Assembly (NCBI GenBank): GCA_037783415.1
Contig: JAZGTN010000188.1
Span: 1 to 64,000 of the forward strand
DNA length: 64,000 nt
Direction of reading: 5' to 3'
Source of the DNA: Leptasterias polaris
Taxonomy: Eukaryota; Echinodermata; Asteroidea; Forcipulatida; Asteriidae
The translations under genes were made by a program, and so were the position numbers. Position 1 is the stretch's first letter. Every line of letters begins with the position of its first letter. This document shows, piece after piece, positions 1 to 10,420 of this stretch. The notes under the pieces were generated by a model. The model saw nothing but the letters and a program-made list of their open reading frames with translations. It had not been told where the DNA came from and did no database searches.

Positions 1-84
1 AAACAAGTACAAAAACGTATACAAAAGAGAGTACAATAATATATAACTATACAATATTAACATATTGAAAAACTTAGGCTGACT

Positions 85-425
85 TTAAGTTAAACATACA
101 TGGTAAGGAGCAACTTTCGGCTCAAAGAAACAGAGATACAAAGTGAACAGATATGTTTTGAGTAATTGTTTGAAAGAAGAACTGGCGAAGGAAGCCTGGT
201 GAAGAGGAAGAGGAAGAGGAAGATTGTTCCAGAGAGATGGGCCTGCGTGGGAAAAGCTGTGGTCACCCCAAGAGTGCCGGGAGCGGGGAACCTGAAGTAG
301 CAAAGAGTCTGATGATCGAAGTCTGCGAGAGGGTTGATATGCCTGGATCGAGTTCTGTAAATAGATTGGTGACAAACAAACCGAGCTGGTTGGCATGGAC
401 GGCCGAATGTTAGCAAAATATTCAA
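85..425 (-). mobile_element. CR1/L2-like LINE fragment, end of reverse transcriptase ORF
   Basis: Two minus-strand frames share the work of encoding a typical LINE ORF2 tail. A frame covering roughly 85-400 reads serine/arginine-rich sequence, then a GPSLWNNLPLPL-type block, then SFKQLLKTYLF. That layout (RR.RSSDS.LL.VPR, SLWN.LP, FK..LKTYLF) is the usual C-terminal end of CR1/Rex/L2-type non-LTR retrotransposons. The upstream reverse-transcriptase core is absent, so this is a short truncated piece. It lies at the edge of the CCDC148 locus, inside the intron after the last exon seen here. Bases 1-84 hold nothing I can name. Confidence 0.6.
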
Positions 426-519
426 TTGTGTTACAAGATGTTGTGACTACTTGTGGCCATCTTCAATCCTCTTGAATTGATAAAAGTTGGCCATTTTTAA
501 ATGGACTTCAATGGCATAC

Positions 520-638
520 CTTTCTTTATCCTGTTGAGCTTGTCGGGCCATGGCTTCTTGCAGCTCATCCAGACGTTGTTTTCCCTCAAGCTCCCTAGCC
601 TCCTGCTCTTTCAAGAGCTTAGTGTGGTAGACATCCAG
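520..638 (-). CDS. CCDC148: CCDC148 exon e (coiled coil)
   Basis: 119 bp; acceptor ctgcaaacag|CTGGATGTC, donor AAAGAAAG|gtatgcc. It encodes LDVYHTKLLKEQEARELEG, then KQRLDELQEAMARQAQQDKER. The frame is open for some 20 codons past the donor, but that extension lacks coiled-coil character and the donor is good, so I end the exon at 520. The phase leaves two bases of a codon, so at least one more exon lies left of the window. Confidence 0.8.
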
Positions 639-3600
639 CTGTTTGCAGATATAAAACAACAATGGTTATTCAGCAACAAAAATGTTTAAATACTAAGCGG
701 CAGTTCCCGGTCACTTACGTCATATCGGTATCAGTTATCCATTTCTCAGCTCCATTTAAAAAAAAAATAATAATAAATTCTTGGCATCACTCGTAGAAAG
801 TATTCAGAAAACCACATTTCTGTTAACTTTGGTTAATGTGAAGTGCGGATTGTGGAATTTCCCTTCAATAAAAAAAAAACTTCTTCAAAAGTACAAAGTA
901 ACTATAACTAGTAAACTTGCGGGTACAATCGTGTATAATTCTCTTTTGGGGGGAGTTTGGACTCTGAAAAAGCTGGTATGGTCAACGTTTTGAACTGCAT
1001 CCCCCTGTTGTCATCGGCTGTCATTATTACCCACAGACGGAATCCAAAGGGACTGTACGCCCAGATTGCAGGACGTCTCTGGAATAGCTAAAAGCTGCCG
1101 GTGGTATTAATAATTTAATAATAATAGTAGGTTCTTATATAGCGCTTTATCACACCCCTAGGGGAGTATCAAAGCGCTCAGTATTTCTTCCTGCAAGGTA
1201 TGTGGAGCTACGTTTTGAAGTATGAGACCTTTTCCTTGTAATTGTAATTATTTACAAGGTGCTGTGGCGCAATATGCTGCCGATCAGACCAGGAACACCG
1301 GGGCAAACCCCTTCTCTTTACGATAATTGCACTGTGTTCATTTACGTGCATTACACAACACACAGTATACAGTATACTCTGCTCGTCTTCTTTCTTGGAA
1401 ACGTCTTGGAAACCTCAAGACCTCACCAACTCTTTTCAGAGCCAAAACTCCTCCAAAATAAAATTTATAGTATACACGGTTGTACTCACAAGTTTACAAG
1501 TTATAGTTACATCATATTTTCAACACCATTCAAAGCTTCAAACATTACTTTATTTAAAAGTGTAGAGACCCATAATGGACATGCCATGTCACATTTTGTT
1601 GGTATGCCGAATTACAAAAGAGAAATGATGTACAATTCGTACATTGTTTAGCTGTTCTAAAAGGGCATGTATTGATTGGTACTCACAGCGACAATGCATG
1701 ATTAATAACTTCACCCAAAACCTGAAAATGACGTAGAATTACTATCAGTTATCCCGTAAGCGCTCAAGAAACACAAGCCACTTGAATGTCACCTGCCCAG
1801 AACAGCTTGGTCCCGATTCAAGGTCGATTCTGGGCAAACATGTTCGGAATGTTTGGAAAGTCGAGCCTGTGAGTATGGAGCTGCCCTCCAAACAGATGCC
1901 CACAACAACAGTGACTGCATTTGTCACAGTTTCCCTGGCGAGCAGTCCCTTAATGAGCTACAAAGTCCGGCCAAACAATGACTAATAACACCAATTGTAT
2001 TATTTTTAATCCTATAGACCATGTTACATTTGTTTACAGAGTGGTGACCTTGTACATTCTAAAGCGTTTCCTGCCGGGCAAGATACTACACAGGCTATAT
2101 GGGAAAATTTACATTTTGTGTCATAATTTTCACATAAATTTAAAATTTACAAAAGCAACAGCTGTACAGCTTTTGAGATGTCCCCCCTTTCTTCATATAA
2201 AAAGTAGAGAAAAATCAGACAGTGCAATCTTCACAAAACATAAGATTTGTTGTTTTCTTCCATTGATCTGTGTACAAAATGTGCCTGCAGGAAGTCCAGG
2301 CTCTGTGGCTCTTTTGTAAACATGTGATGTCACAGGTCACATCGTCTATAGTTTAATCTGAGACATACTCTGGAACACACAATAGTGCAGTGCATCTGTG
2401 TCCCACACACCACGAGGCTAAAGGTCAAGTGGTATAAGGCATGGACAGAGTCGCACTATTCTGTGGCCCACATGCATGAGTGGGATAACGAAGTTATATT
2501 CAAGCAAACTTGACACACAGTTCAGCACAAAACGCGGACTTACAACAGCACAATATGCAGGGTGTGATATGGACCGTGCGTCGAACACTCAGGATGGACA
2601 ATTCAAGTTTGCTTGTAGATGATGTTGTTTATATAGGTGAAGCCCAGTTCATGCATCATGCGAAAGTGAAAGCGCAGCAAATTTTCTTGCGTCACACTTG
2701 GAAAAACAGCGCGTACCGATTATTGCGTCACAAAAATTCGCTTCGCATTCTTTTTCGCGTGAAGTATGAACAAGGCTTATGCTTCACACAACCCCCTACT
2801 CTACAATTTGGAGTTGAAGCTGAAGACAGAATACAATGTGCATTTGTGCTTCTAACCATGCACTTTGATTGGAAAGCCTGTTGATGATGCTTTATACATG
2901 CTTCTAAATGCTTTAGTAAGAGGGGTATTTGGCTCTCTTTGCGACATAAATTGGACACCCCAACAACGTAACAAAACAACGTCCTCTATTACCAAAATCG
3001 TATGATAAAGATCCATGCTGTAAACTTTTACCAAATCAATGTGACCCTTCATTGTGACCCCAGTAGATCATTTTTTACATATTTTTTTCTTTTAATGAGA
3101 GATCGCCAAGGCCACGGACAGCGAATTCAAGGTGAGGGCTACACTTAACTGATTTGGGCTATTGACCCAAATCAACTGTCACCAGGGGCACGTTGCTACC
3201 TACTCCTGGGGCTGAAACAGGGTTAACCCGCTCACAGTCCGTAAAGATGTAGGCATGGGTATCATCCACTAGGAGCCTGGCTGGTAGAGCAGAATGCGTT
3301 ACCTTCCCAACTTCTTACGAAGCAATTATGGTTAAGTGCCTTGCTCAAGGGCACAAATTAATGTCACGACTGGGATTCAAACCCACGCTCTGCAGCTGAC
3401 AAATATCAGAGCTTGAGTCCAGTGAATTAGACCACTCGGCCACGACCTGCCACAAATATGTATAATGTTCCTGACCTTCTGTTTGTTAAGTGCCCTCTTC
3501 TTCCGTTCAGACTCTTGCTCCTTGGCCCTCTGCTGTTCAAAAAGCTGTCGTCTTTGTGAGGCCATCTCATCCTCCAACTTCATGGCTTCAAGCTTCTGCT

Positions 3601-6600
3601 CTCGCCACCGCTGGACCTGTTATAATTTTTTTTAAAGAACAACAGTGATAAATTCTTGCCAAGGGTGGGAGTCATTGCTGATAAAAAAGTCTGAAACTTT
3701 AATCCAGATCTTAAGAGGTATAAATGACGTTGTTTCGTCCTTTTGATAACTCCTGGAGTTACAGATTCCAAGGAGCTTCCGGGAAAAGTATCCTTAGTAC
3801 ATCAAAGACAAGAATTTATCTTTATAAGGAGAAAGTTACAGCCTTTTTTTTGTCATCTAGCAGACATTAAAAGGTCTGAATTAAATGAAATTTCTCATCC
3901 CTGTCTTGCTTTACTTGTTGTCACAAAGCTTACAAAAAGTTTAAATAAAAAGTCACATCCCCTTAAGGGGATCCCTCTGCTGCCCTTTCCCAGGTTTTAA
4001 TTGTAAACTTAGGTGTGATCACTGGCTATACGATAGTTATAGGCTATTACAGGTTAAAAAGCTTCTGACTGACATCTCCGAACAAAAATATAGGCAAAGT
4101 AGGGAGACTGCTTACATAGTAGAAAACGAGTAGCATAACCTTCCTTTCTAATCTTTTAAACCATCATTCATAAAAACCTGGGACAGTTTACCCATTCTGA
4201 TTGGTTGAGAGGACATCACGTTTAAACATGTGATATAAACACGGCTAGAAGTGTTTAAACACAGTTAGCCTTATAAACCCATTGCAAAACGTGCAATGCA
4301 CGTTCGAACAAGACGTGCGCCCTTCCATTTTGGGAGTCAACTCTATAATTCTTGTGTACAGTTTGACTCCCAAAATAGAAGGGCGCGCATAATGTTCGAA
4401 CGTGCGTTCTGCGTTGTGCAATGAGCTGCGGACGACCGAAGGGGAAGATATTTATGAATGGGAATCAAAGTGTGTTGAATCGGTTTTAAACTAGTGGGTT
4501 AAACCCACCGAGGCCTGGTTCTTGATAATTTTACCTCGACTTTGTCTCGGTAAAATTATCAAGAACCAGGCCTCGGCGGGTTTAAACCACTAGTTTAAAA
4601 CCTCTTTACCACACATTGATTCCCTTATTAGTTTCATTTCTTACTTTTTGGGCAAGTTCTCTGCAAATCTCATCTTGCCGCTGGACGTTGATTGCAGTAG
4701 CTTGTTGCAGCTCCTCAGCAAGGCAAGCATCAGCAAACACAGCTACTGCTTTGTCATACAGCTCCTGTTTGTCTCGGGCCCAACAGTTAATCAGGGTACG
4801 ACGGTGCTCTGTGTAGAACCGGTTACTCAAAGTCCAGTCTTCGTGGGCCACCTGTCAAATATATATTTCAAGTTTAAGGGTGTGAACATTATTGGTAAGA
4901 TTGAAAATATATAAGTTCACAGATTTGCACATAACTTACATGGTATAAAGATGGTCATGGTGGAAAACTTCCCTTGAAATTGTTTTGCTTGAAATGCTAT
5001 AATTTTTTAGGAAATTAGTAAAACAATGAGTCTTTATCATGCGTGATAAAATCTAATGTTTGAAAACAGTGAAAATATATAATGGGATTTTTCACTGTTT
5101 TCTCATGACTCTGGAGACCGATTTAGCCAAAACTTTCACAGGTTTGTTATTTCACGTATATGTTGGGTCACAACAAGTGTGGATATGACAAGCACAGTAA
5201 GCCAACATTACAATAATTACTTAGTGTTATTCAGAACACTTTGATAGTGATACATATAGATAAAGTAATGTCTCGCATTTAAGTCAAATTTATGACAGTT
5301 TAAAGAATTTTTGTTTATTACTTGATATTTGAAATAAAAAGTTGCTTCCCCTTAAGGTGCTCCCTCTGCTGCCATTTCCAAAGGTGTGTTGTAAACTTAG
5401 TTGTGATCCCTCGCTACACGACAGCTAACGGTTGTATGGCTTCTGATGCGCACACCAAACAAAGATATTGACAAAATAGGGAGACGGCCAACGTACACAC
5501 ATAGGGCTAGACAGCTCAGTTGGTAGAGCGTATGTACATTATTCCGGAAGTTGTTGGTTCAAATCCCACCCTGGTCAATTTTTCTCTGTTCGAGCCAAAA
5601 TTACACAGAGTTTCCTTGGTGGTTTATTACTTAACAGTTTAAAGACTTGACATGACAAATCCATGACAACAACATTGTTATTGATTTAAGGTGATTTTGA
5701 ATAATTCTTACCACATCTGTTCGTGTTTTGTGTGGAAGCTGGCGGCGTAATCTGTTGATATACAGAGCTCTCCTGTTGGCTAGGTCATGAGGGTACTGGT
5801 CTACTATAGCTTGGAATGCAAAATGGTCCTGGTCACTCCACCCACCGGTGTCTGACCTGTGAAAAAATAAGATCACTTTTGTTTCAGAGCATTTTCAGAA
5901 AGAAGGTTGTCGTAAAGGCAAAGTATACCTTTGGTCTTTGGAAATTTTCAATTGTTCTAATCCTAAATAAATGGAGATATAAAACTGTCATATCTGGTTA
6001 ACTCTTTCATGCGTCGGTTTAAATCCCTTCCGAAAGATGTGTAAAACAAAGCACCCCTAAACAAAAATATTGACAAAATAGGTAGACCCCCAACATAGGG
6101 CTAGATAGCTCAGTTGGTAAAGTGCCGGTGTCGTCGGTTCGAATCCCGCTCTAGTCAATTTTTCTTTTGTTCAACACAAAAATCACAAAAAATAGAGATC
6201 ACACGGCCACACAGTTTTCAAATAGGGAAAGAGGACTCTTGAGGATGCTGATGTGACCTGTTTTTTTTTTGGGGGGGTCGCCATTTCAAAAACCCCATTT
6301 ATAATGAAATTATCCGTTTGATAAATTAATCCCCAATAAATAAATGGTGCATGAAGAGTTCAAGGTCACTGGCGAGTGGCATAGCACCCTCATGTGTTTA
6401 AAGTAAGCCGGTTTGTTTCACCATCCTGTCGGTTAGTTTACCAACATCAAATAATCCAAGTGGGGACACCGGTAAGATTTACCCATTTGAATTGTAGCTA
6501 TGATCTCCATTAAATATGAAACCTAATGTGGCTTCAATCCCAAAGCTTGCCAAAAGAGATAAATCCTTGTAGCAGATTTGAAAAATACACACCTTGCAAG

Positions 6601-7455
6601 GAAGGCTTATTTTTGTCACACAATTCAATTGCTCTTAATGCTAAACACTGATAATAGATTGTAACTTGTGATAGCTTTGGTAAAGTGGGTACCTCAGAAC
6701 ATCTGGATGCAATTTATCCAACTCTCTGAGTCTCCGCAGATACTTCTTGTCCAACAGTTCAAACTCAGACAATACAGAATCTCTCAGTTCCAAATCGGGG
6801 CAAACTAAGACCTGAGCTTCAACTGGAATCCCTTCCACCACCCACTTTTCAGCACCTGCAAAAAGACTTCTCAAATAGTTTGATTTGAGATCCTGCTCTA
6901 AGCTGAGCTGTTCGTGTCCAAGTCGGTCCAGTATAACCTTCTGCTGTTCACAAACAGACTGTATAGTTTCTGAGATTTTGGCATGATGCTCTGTGAGATC
7001 TTCAGCAGAGGGTGAGCCACGGCGAAGCTGGGTGGAGTGTTCAGACAGCCAGGCCTGTAGGTCCTCACGGAGGGTCCAGATAGGATCAACAGTTGAGACC
7101 TTAAATTCTTTCAACTGAGCCTTGCAATCAAGCTCCTGATCTTCCACATCCAGCATAAACATCGAGATGGAAGATTTCTCTGACATGCCGCTCTGGAAAA
7201 AAGAAGCCTGATCTGCTTCAGCTCGTTTGCGCACAGAGTCCAGGCGTAGGACTTCCTTCTGCCAGACCATCCGATGCTGTTTCAGGAGGCTGTTCTCTTG
7301 GCTAGCTTTGGAGATTGCTGCCAAGCGGTTAACCTTCATCAAAGACCTGTTGCCGGTGATTTTCTTTTCCAGTGTGAGGGCTCTAAGCTTCTCGTAGTCT
7401 GGGGTGACATACCTGCTGCTTCCAAGCCCTTGTGTCATGCGAACGAGGAGTCTAT
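520..7455 (-). CDS. CCDC148: CCDC148 orthologue, partial gene (five exons, 3' end outside window)
   Basis: The gene is on the minus strand with exons 7455-6693, 5856-5712, 4851-4645, 3616-3476 and 638-520; all junctions are GT-AG and keep frame. The product is a soluble, charged coiled-coil protein of unknown biochemical role. Recognition rests on three blocks remembered from vertebrate CCDC148: a DYEKLRALTLEKK / KQHRMVWQKE region near the N terminus, a W-S-x-x-D-H-x-x-F-Q-A-I-x-D-Q-Y-P plus LPHK block, and a following ARDKQELYDKA / DEICRELAQK block. The protein then becomes Glu/Arg/Lys-rich coiled coil. The first coding exon is not visible: the exon at 7455 begins in mid-codon after a good acceptor, and the in-frame Met at about 7438 is close to the family's N-terminal Met but need not be the start. 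Introns are full of SINEs and hairpin MITEs. Confidence 0.85.
1125..1195. repeat. SINE/LINE-tail type repeat (ATAGCGCT motif)
   Basis: An AATAATAATA tract is followed by GGTTCTTATATAGCGCTTTATC. The same GCGCTATATAAGAA core beside an ATT-microsatellite occurs at 9925-9960 in opposite orientation, so these are ends of one dispersed family. The remainder of the 639-3475 intron contains no coding exon that I can support. Confidence 0.45.
3100..3455 (-). mobile_element. tRNA-derived SINE with class-II tRNA-like head
   Basis: On the minus strand an 84-nt tRNA-like head runs from 3446 to 3363. It starts GTCGTGGCCGAGTGG (A box) and ends with GGTTTGAATCCCAG (B box). The length and GCCGAGTGG fit Ser/Leu-type tRNAs. 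A body of about 260 bp follows and is shared with 24171-24340. The head is probably a SINE promoter rather than a working tRNA gene, since the stems are imperfect and the body is dispersed. Confidence 0.7.
3476..3616 (-). CDS. CCDC148: CCDC148 exon d (coiled coil)
   Basis: 141 bp, phase 0 at both ends; acceptor tataacag|GTCCAGCGG, donor AAACAGAAG|gtcagg. It encodes VQRWREQKLEAMKLEDEMAS followed by a run rich in Arg, Glu, Gln and Lys, ending ALNKQK, typical coiled coil. A tRNA-derived SINE starts about 20 bp downstream of its donor. Confidence 0.85.
4300..4404. repeat. fold-back hairpin MITE, arms about 42 bp
   Basis: The left arm starts CACGTTCGAACAAGACGTGC and ends TTTTGGGAGTCAA at about 4341. 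The right arm from 4363 starts TTGACTCCCAAAAT and ends TTCGAACGTG. Arms pair with a few mismatches around a loop of about 20 bp. It sits in the CCDC148 intron between exons c and d. Confidence 0.75.
4482..4602. repeat. near-perfect 121-bp hairpin MITE
   Basis: The arms begin GGTTTTAAACTAGTGG and end CCACTAGTTTAAAACC; about 55 of 58 paired positions match by eye, with a loop of only a few bases near 4541. It lies 42 bp inside the intron from the 5' splice site of CCDC148 exon c. Confidence 0.8.
4645..4851 (-). CDS. CCDC148: CCDC148 exon c
   Basis: 207 bp, phase 0 at both ends; acceptor ttgacag|GTGGCCCAC, donor CAAAAA|gtaagaaat. It encodes AHEDWTLSNRFYTEHRRTL, then CWARDKQELYDKAVAVFADA, then a Gln/Glu-rich helix ending ICRELAQK. 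The order HEDW, WARDK, A..ELCRELAQKV matches the family. A large hairpin MITE lies only 42 bp beyond its 5' splice site. Confidence 0.87.
5100..5210. repeat. fragment of dispersed intronic repeat
   Basis: The string beginning at about 5128 with AGCCAAAACTTTCACAGG and continuing through a TATGTTGGG motif is the same family as 26848-26890 (AGCCAAAACTTCCACAGG ... ATATGTTGGGATACC). It is an old, non-coding dispersed repeat. Confidence 0.55.
5336..5610 (+). mobile_element. SINE-like repeat containing a 74-nt tRNA-like sequence
   Basis: A tRNA-like stretch at 5504-5577 reads GGGCTAGACAGCTCAGTTGG (A box TAGACAGCTCAGTTGG) to GGTTCAAATCCCACC (B box). The 5' GGGCTAG can pair with the 3' CTGGTC with wobble. 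The anticodon arm is poor. The upstream body (AAAAAGTTGCTTCCCCTTAAGG, then AAAGATATTGACAAAATAGG) recurs at 3950-4110 and 6060-6097, so this is a dispersed tRNA-derived element, not a lone tRNA gene. Confidence 0.6.
5712..5856 (-). CDS. CCDC148: CCDC148 exon b
   Basis: The exon has acceptor tttttcacag|GTCAGACACC and donor GTG|gtaagaat, 145 bp. It encodes SDTGGWSDQDHF, then FQAIVDQYPHDL, then RRALYINRLRRQLPHKTRTDV. This is the most conserved part of CCDC148 as I remember it (an acidic W-x-x-x-D-H-x-x-[FY] motif, DQYP, and LPHK). Frame joins exactly with both neighbours. Confidence 0.88.
6060..6165 (+). mobile_element. SINE-like repeat with truncated tRNA-like core
   Basis: This is the same family as the copy at 5336-5610. 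The tRNA-like core at 6098-6157 is about 60 nt: GGGCTAGATAGCTCAGTTGG, a shortened anticodon region, then GGTTCGAATCCCGCTCTAG. The A and B boxes are better preserved here than in the longer copy, but the anticodon arm is lost, so it cannot be a functional tRNA. Confidence 0.6.
6693..7455 (-). CDS. CCDC148: CCDC148 exon a (N-terminal half)
   Basis: This 763-bp exon is preceded on the minus strand by a pyrimidine-rich acceptor (ttttttccag at 7456 onward) and followed by the donor GTACCC at 6692-6687. It encodes about 254 residues, predicted helical, starting RLLVRMTQGLG and ending KLHPDVLR. The DYEKLRAL block and the KQHRMVWQKE block are the family anchors. The exon ends after two bases of a codon (AG), which the next exon completes with G to give Arg. 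Reading past the donor gives a short nonsense tail, which supports the splice site. Confidence 0.85.
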
Positions 7456-8700
7456 CTGGAAAAAAATTGGGGGAAAAATATGCGCATAGATGCAAACAAA
7501 TTCATCAACGTTTTATTGAGAAAAGAGAGTACTCTGTGAGTTTAGGCCACAGAGGCCATAGCCTCTGTTGCCGTAGTCTTGGTCTTGTAGTGCAGCTTCA
7601 AAAGTTTCCCACAGACTTTATGAATTTCCAACCGCACCGTCCTTTGAAAATGATAGTGGCCTCACTCTCTCAAACATAAAGTTCTAGGCCTTTTTGTATT
7701 ATGGAGAATGCCCAATAAAGATGTTATTTTGCTCTTTTGTACAAGTAGGCCGATGTTGTTGTGCAAGCAAGTAACAAGGGCACCATAGTTCTTTAAGTTC
7801 TTGAATGACTAGGGGACTAGGTAGCAGTAACTATTCAGTTGTCTTCACGAAATAACTTATCTCGGTAAGTCGACTTCTTTGTCGTAAGTCGTCTTGGCGA
7901 GGTAATTTATTACAATGAGTCGTCTTCTGGATTATTCAAGTCGACTTGACCCGATATTTTATGTCGCTAAGTCTACATTTACCACAGAAAAGTCGACCTG
8001 ATGCAATAAATTATCTGGTTTTCTTGAGAAGTGGGATAGCACTCATGGAGCGCCGTAGGTCTCGTACGGGCTCCCCACACACAAACACACACACATACAT
8101 TCAATTCAAATCGTTATTGTCCAATCTTTAAAAAGATAAATATGGAAAATTTACATGTCTAAAATTGATTAAAGCTCCAGAACAGGACAGTTTTTACACA
8201 TCTACAAAGAAATATTTAAAAAGGAGTTAAGACAACAACAAATTTAAGACAGTGCAGTACATGTGAGCCATCAACAGATTCAGATGGGAGAAAACCTGAC
8301 AGTCGTTGATAGGCACAGAAATTTTTTTAATTGAAGGGGTTTTACAATTTTTAAGAGGAAAACGCAACAGCACAGCTACGTGTAGTTACAGCTGCTACCT
8401 AGGAGGAAGTCCTTCCTCCATGCTAGTATAGTACTGCATACAGCGTCCCACCCGGCCCCGTACACTGTCACCCTTTTCCCATGAAGCGCGCGCGCTTAAC
8501 AAGGTGCCAGACTAAGGCTCAATTTTAGGCTTGATTTTCGTTCCCGATTTAACAGGCCCCTCCACCGTTGACGGCTGTTGACGTCCTTTATATGAAACGT
8601 TTTTGCTTTTATATTTATAGGTGTCCATGTATTATATATGAGTGTCATGTCTTCAATATGAAACTATGTCCAATATACAGGGGGCGCTGTTCAATATATT
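7456..8700. other. Region upstream of CCDC148 exon a; repeats only
   Basis: No coding exon could be supported here, although the first CCDC148 exon(s) must lie on this side. A repeat at 7860-8000 is built of GTCGACTT / AAGTCGAC words alternating with ATAATTTAT-like words, a dispersed palindromic pattern. Short CA and AT tracts follow at 8080-8110. Confidence 0.5.
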
Positions 8701-8905
8701 TGTGTTGGTCTTTTATATTTGAGTTTTGCTCTTATATGGTTTTGCTTGTATATTTCTATATGGTTTTGCTCTTATATATATGGGTTTGCTCTTATATATG
8801 AATGTGGGTTTGCTCTTATATATGAATGTGGGTTTGCTCTTATATATATGGGTTGTTTGCTCTTACATATGTGGGTTTGCTCATGTGGGTTTGCTCATAT
8901 ATTTG
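8700..8905 (+). repeat. Minisatellite of GGGTTTGCTCTTATATATGA units
   Basis: About nine imperfect copies of a 16-24 bp unit built on GGTTTGCTCTTATAT occur in tandem. ORFs through it (Phe-Ala-Leu-Ile-Tyr-rich) are artefacts of the repeat. Confidence 0.8.
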
Positions 8906-9517
8906 TAACTGCTCATTTAGTCATAAACAGCCCCTCATAGTATTTGCTGCAGAAATAGAGGAAACACATTGTAGGCCTACACTGTTACTGTTAGCGTTAC
9001 CTGATTCATAAGCTCTACCAATTTGTTTTGGTCCAGTCCTGTGATGTGTTAAGAAAGCTTTGTAATCTCGTCCCGTCATGGTTACTCAGATTTTTGTTAC
9101 TGGAATGTGATGACATTGACCTTGTTTACTTGTTGTAGTGTACTCTGTAATGAGCATGGCAGGGACAGAACCTTCAAGTGATTTGTCTGGGCCTGGAAAT
9201 TAAAGACAAAAATGCACAGGGTTGGCGAACAGAACGTACTGAGCACTGCTTGTGATGATTATTACATCTGAAACACAAATTGAGTGATTACAAAGTTCAT
9301 ACCACTACTACTATATTATACAGTACATGACGTACCACAATCCTCTTTCCACTTGTTAAACAATGGAGGTAGGACTCGGACCCCCCTCCCCCTGATTTGC
9401 GATTTGTGAAGGATCAGCTGGTCACCCAATCAGTAACTTATGGTATTATTAGGGCTCCCGTATTTGAGTAGGTAACCCCCATCCATGTCAAAATCTGCAA
9501 ACTACCACTTTATCTAC

Positions 9518-9550
9518 TAGTTGCGATAATCGTTACGATTATCGCAACTA
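9518..9550. mobile_element. 33-bp terminal-repeat-only insertion with 9-bp target duplication
   Basis: The 33 bp start TAGTTGCGATAATCG and end CGATTATCGCAACTA, so they consist of two back-to-back terminal inverted repeats and no interior. They are flanked by perfect direct copies of TTTATCTAC (9509-9517 and 9551-9559). The termini equal those of the 317-bp element at 10095-10411. Confidence 0.85.
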
Positions 9551-9749
9551 TTTATCTACAACACGTCTAACTCTGAGGCATTTTCTGTGGCTTGGTGTGG
9601 GGAAAAGCATATCAAATTGAGGTTTCCCATGAATCGTACCTACAATAATTTCCTGGGGCGCTAGCTGTGTAAAACTGTAAGCCTAGAATGCCTAGTCATG
9701 CTAGACTATCTTCAACTTGGACTACACCAGGGGTAAATGGGTACCTGTG

Positions 9750-9965
9750 AGGGCAGAGATGGTTCTTGTGATTGATTTAGCTTGATGCGCTACATATTTG
9801 GCAGCACAGGCTGTATACTCCCCAGGGAGCTCAGATGGTTAAAGGAATGACACAAAAATGGCCCAGTGACCAGGGGTAATAATGTTGAAGCGCCATGAGC
9901 GTCACTGAGTGACAGACCTGAGCGCTATATAAGAAGCCACTATTATTATTATTTTATTATTACAC
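9750..9965 (+). mobile_element. SINE/LINE 3'-tail repeat ending in ATT microsatellite
   Basis: The sequence GAAGCGCCATGAGCGTCACTGAG, then GAGCGCTATATAAGAAGCC, then (ATT)n is the layout of an old SINE or LINE tail. The ATT tract at 9945-9962 would be its 3' end. A related end is at 1125-1195. Confidence 0.5.
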
Positions 9966-10094
9966 ACAACAGGCACAAGCAACAATTTCCTGCTAAACTA
10001 GTGCTAACCTAGCCCCACTTCTGTGTCCAAGGCTAGTAGCTGAATCCTTCAGCTACCCTGTGCTGCTAACCCAAGAAATATGCTTGACGTACAT

Positions 10095-10411
10095 TAGTTG
10101 CGATAATCGTAACCCTCCATCATCCTCCCGACGGGCTTTAGCCCGGAGGGTTACGAGACAATGAGCACGAGATTCGACCATTCGTGCCAAAACGTGCAAT
10201 TTCGACCAATGTTGACAGACTAGTCACCAGATTTGCCCAATTTTTACCACTTTCAAAAATCATGAAACAAATTCTAAGAACACGGGCTTGATCTTCAATG
10301 TCTAAGGAATCCATTCAAAACACTCAAAACATCATTGAGAAAATTATTTTGAAGAAAAAAAGATAAAAACTAAAGCCCGTCGGGAGAGGAGGGCTACGAT
10401 TATCGCAACTA
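10095..10411. mobile_element. 317-bp MITE with 9-bp target-site duplication
   Basis: Ends are TAGTTGCGATAATCGTA and TACGATTATCGCAACTA. Perfect direct repeats GACGTACAT flank it at 10086-10094 and 10412-10420. Subterminal GC-rich blocks (AACCCTCC, CCGACGGGC / GCCCGTCGGGAG) are inverted too. There is no ORF. Nine-base duplications and long terminal repeats suggest a Mutator-like origin, which is inference. Confidence 0.85.
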
Positions 10412-10420
10412 GACGTACAT

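Noticed and set aside
1259..1651. A 130-codon ORF
   Set aside because: No domain, no splice sites, AT-biased composition, and it lies in the CCDC148 intron.
2510..2884. A 124-codon ORF in the same intron
   Set aside because: No recognisable domain or codon bias; probably part of an old repeat.
5504..5577. Functional tRNA gene
   Set aside because: The anticodon arm is poor and the sequence sits in a dispersed SINE body repeated at 6.1 kb.
8568..9011. Overlapping ORFs with repeated FALIYMG-type peptides
   Set aside because: They are frames through the GGTTTGCTCTTATAT minisatellite.
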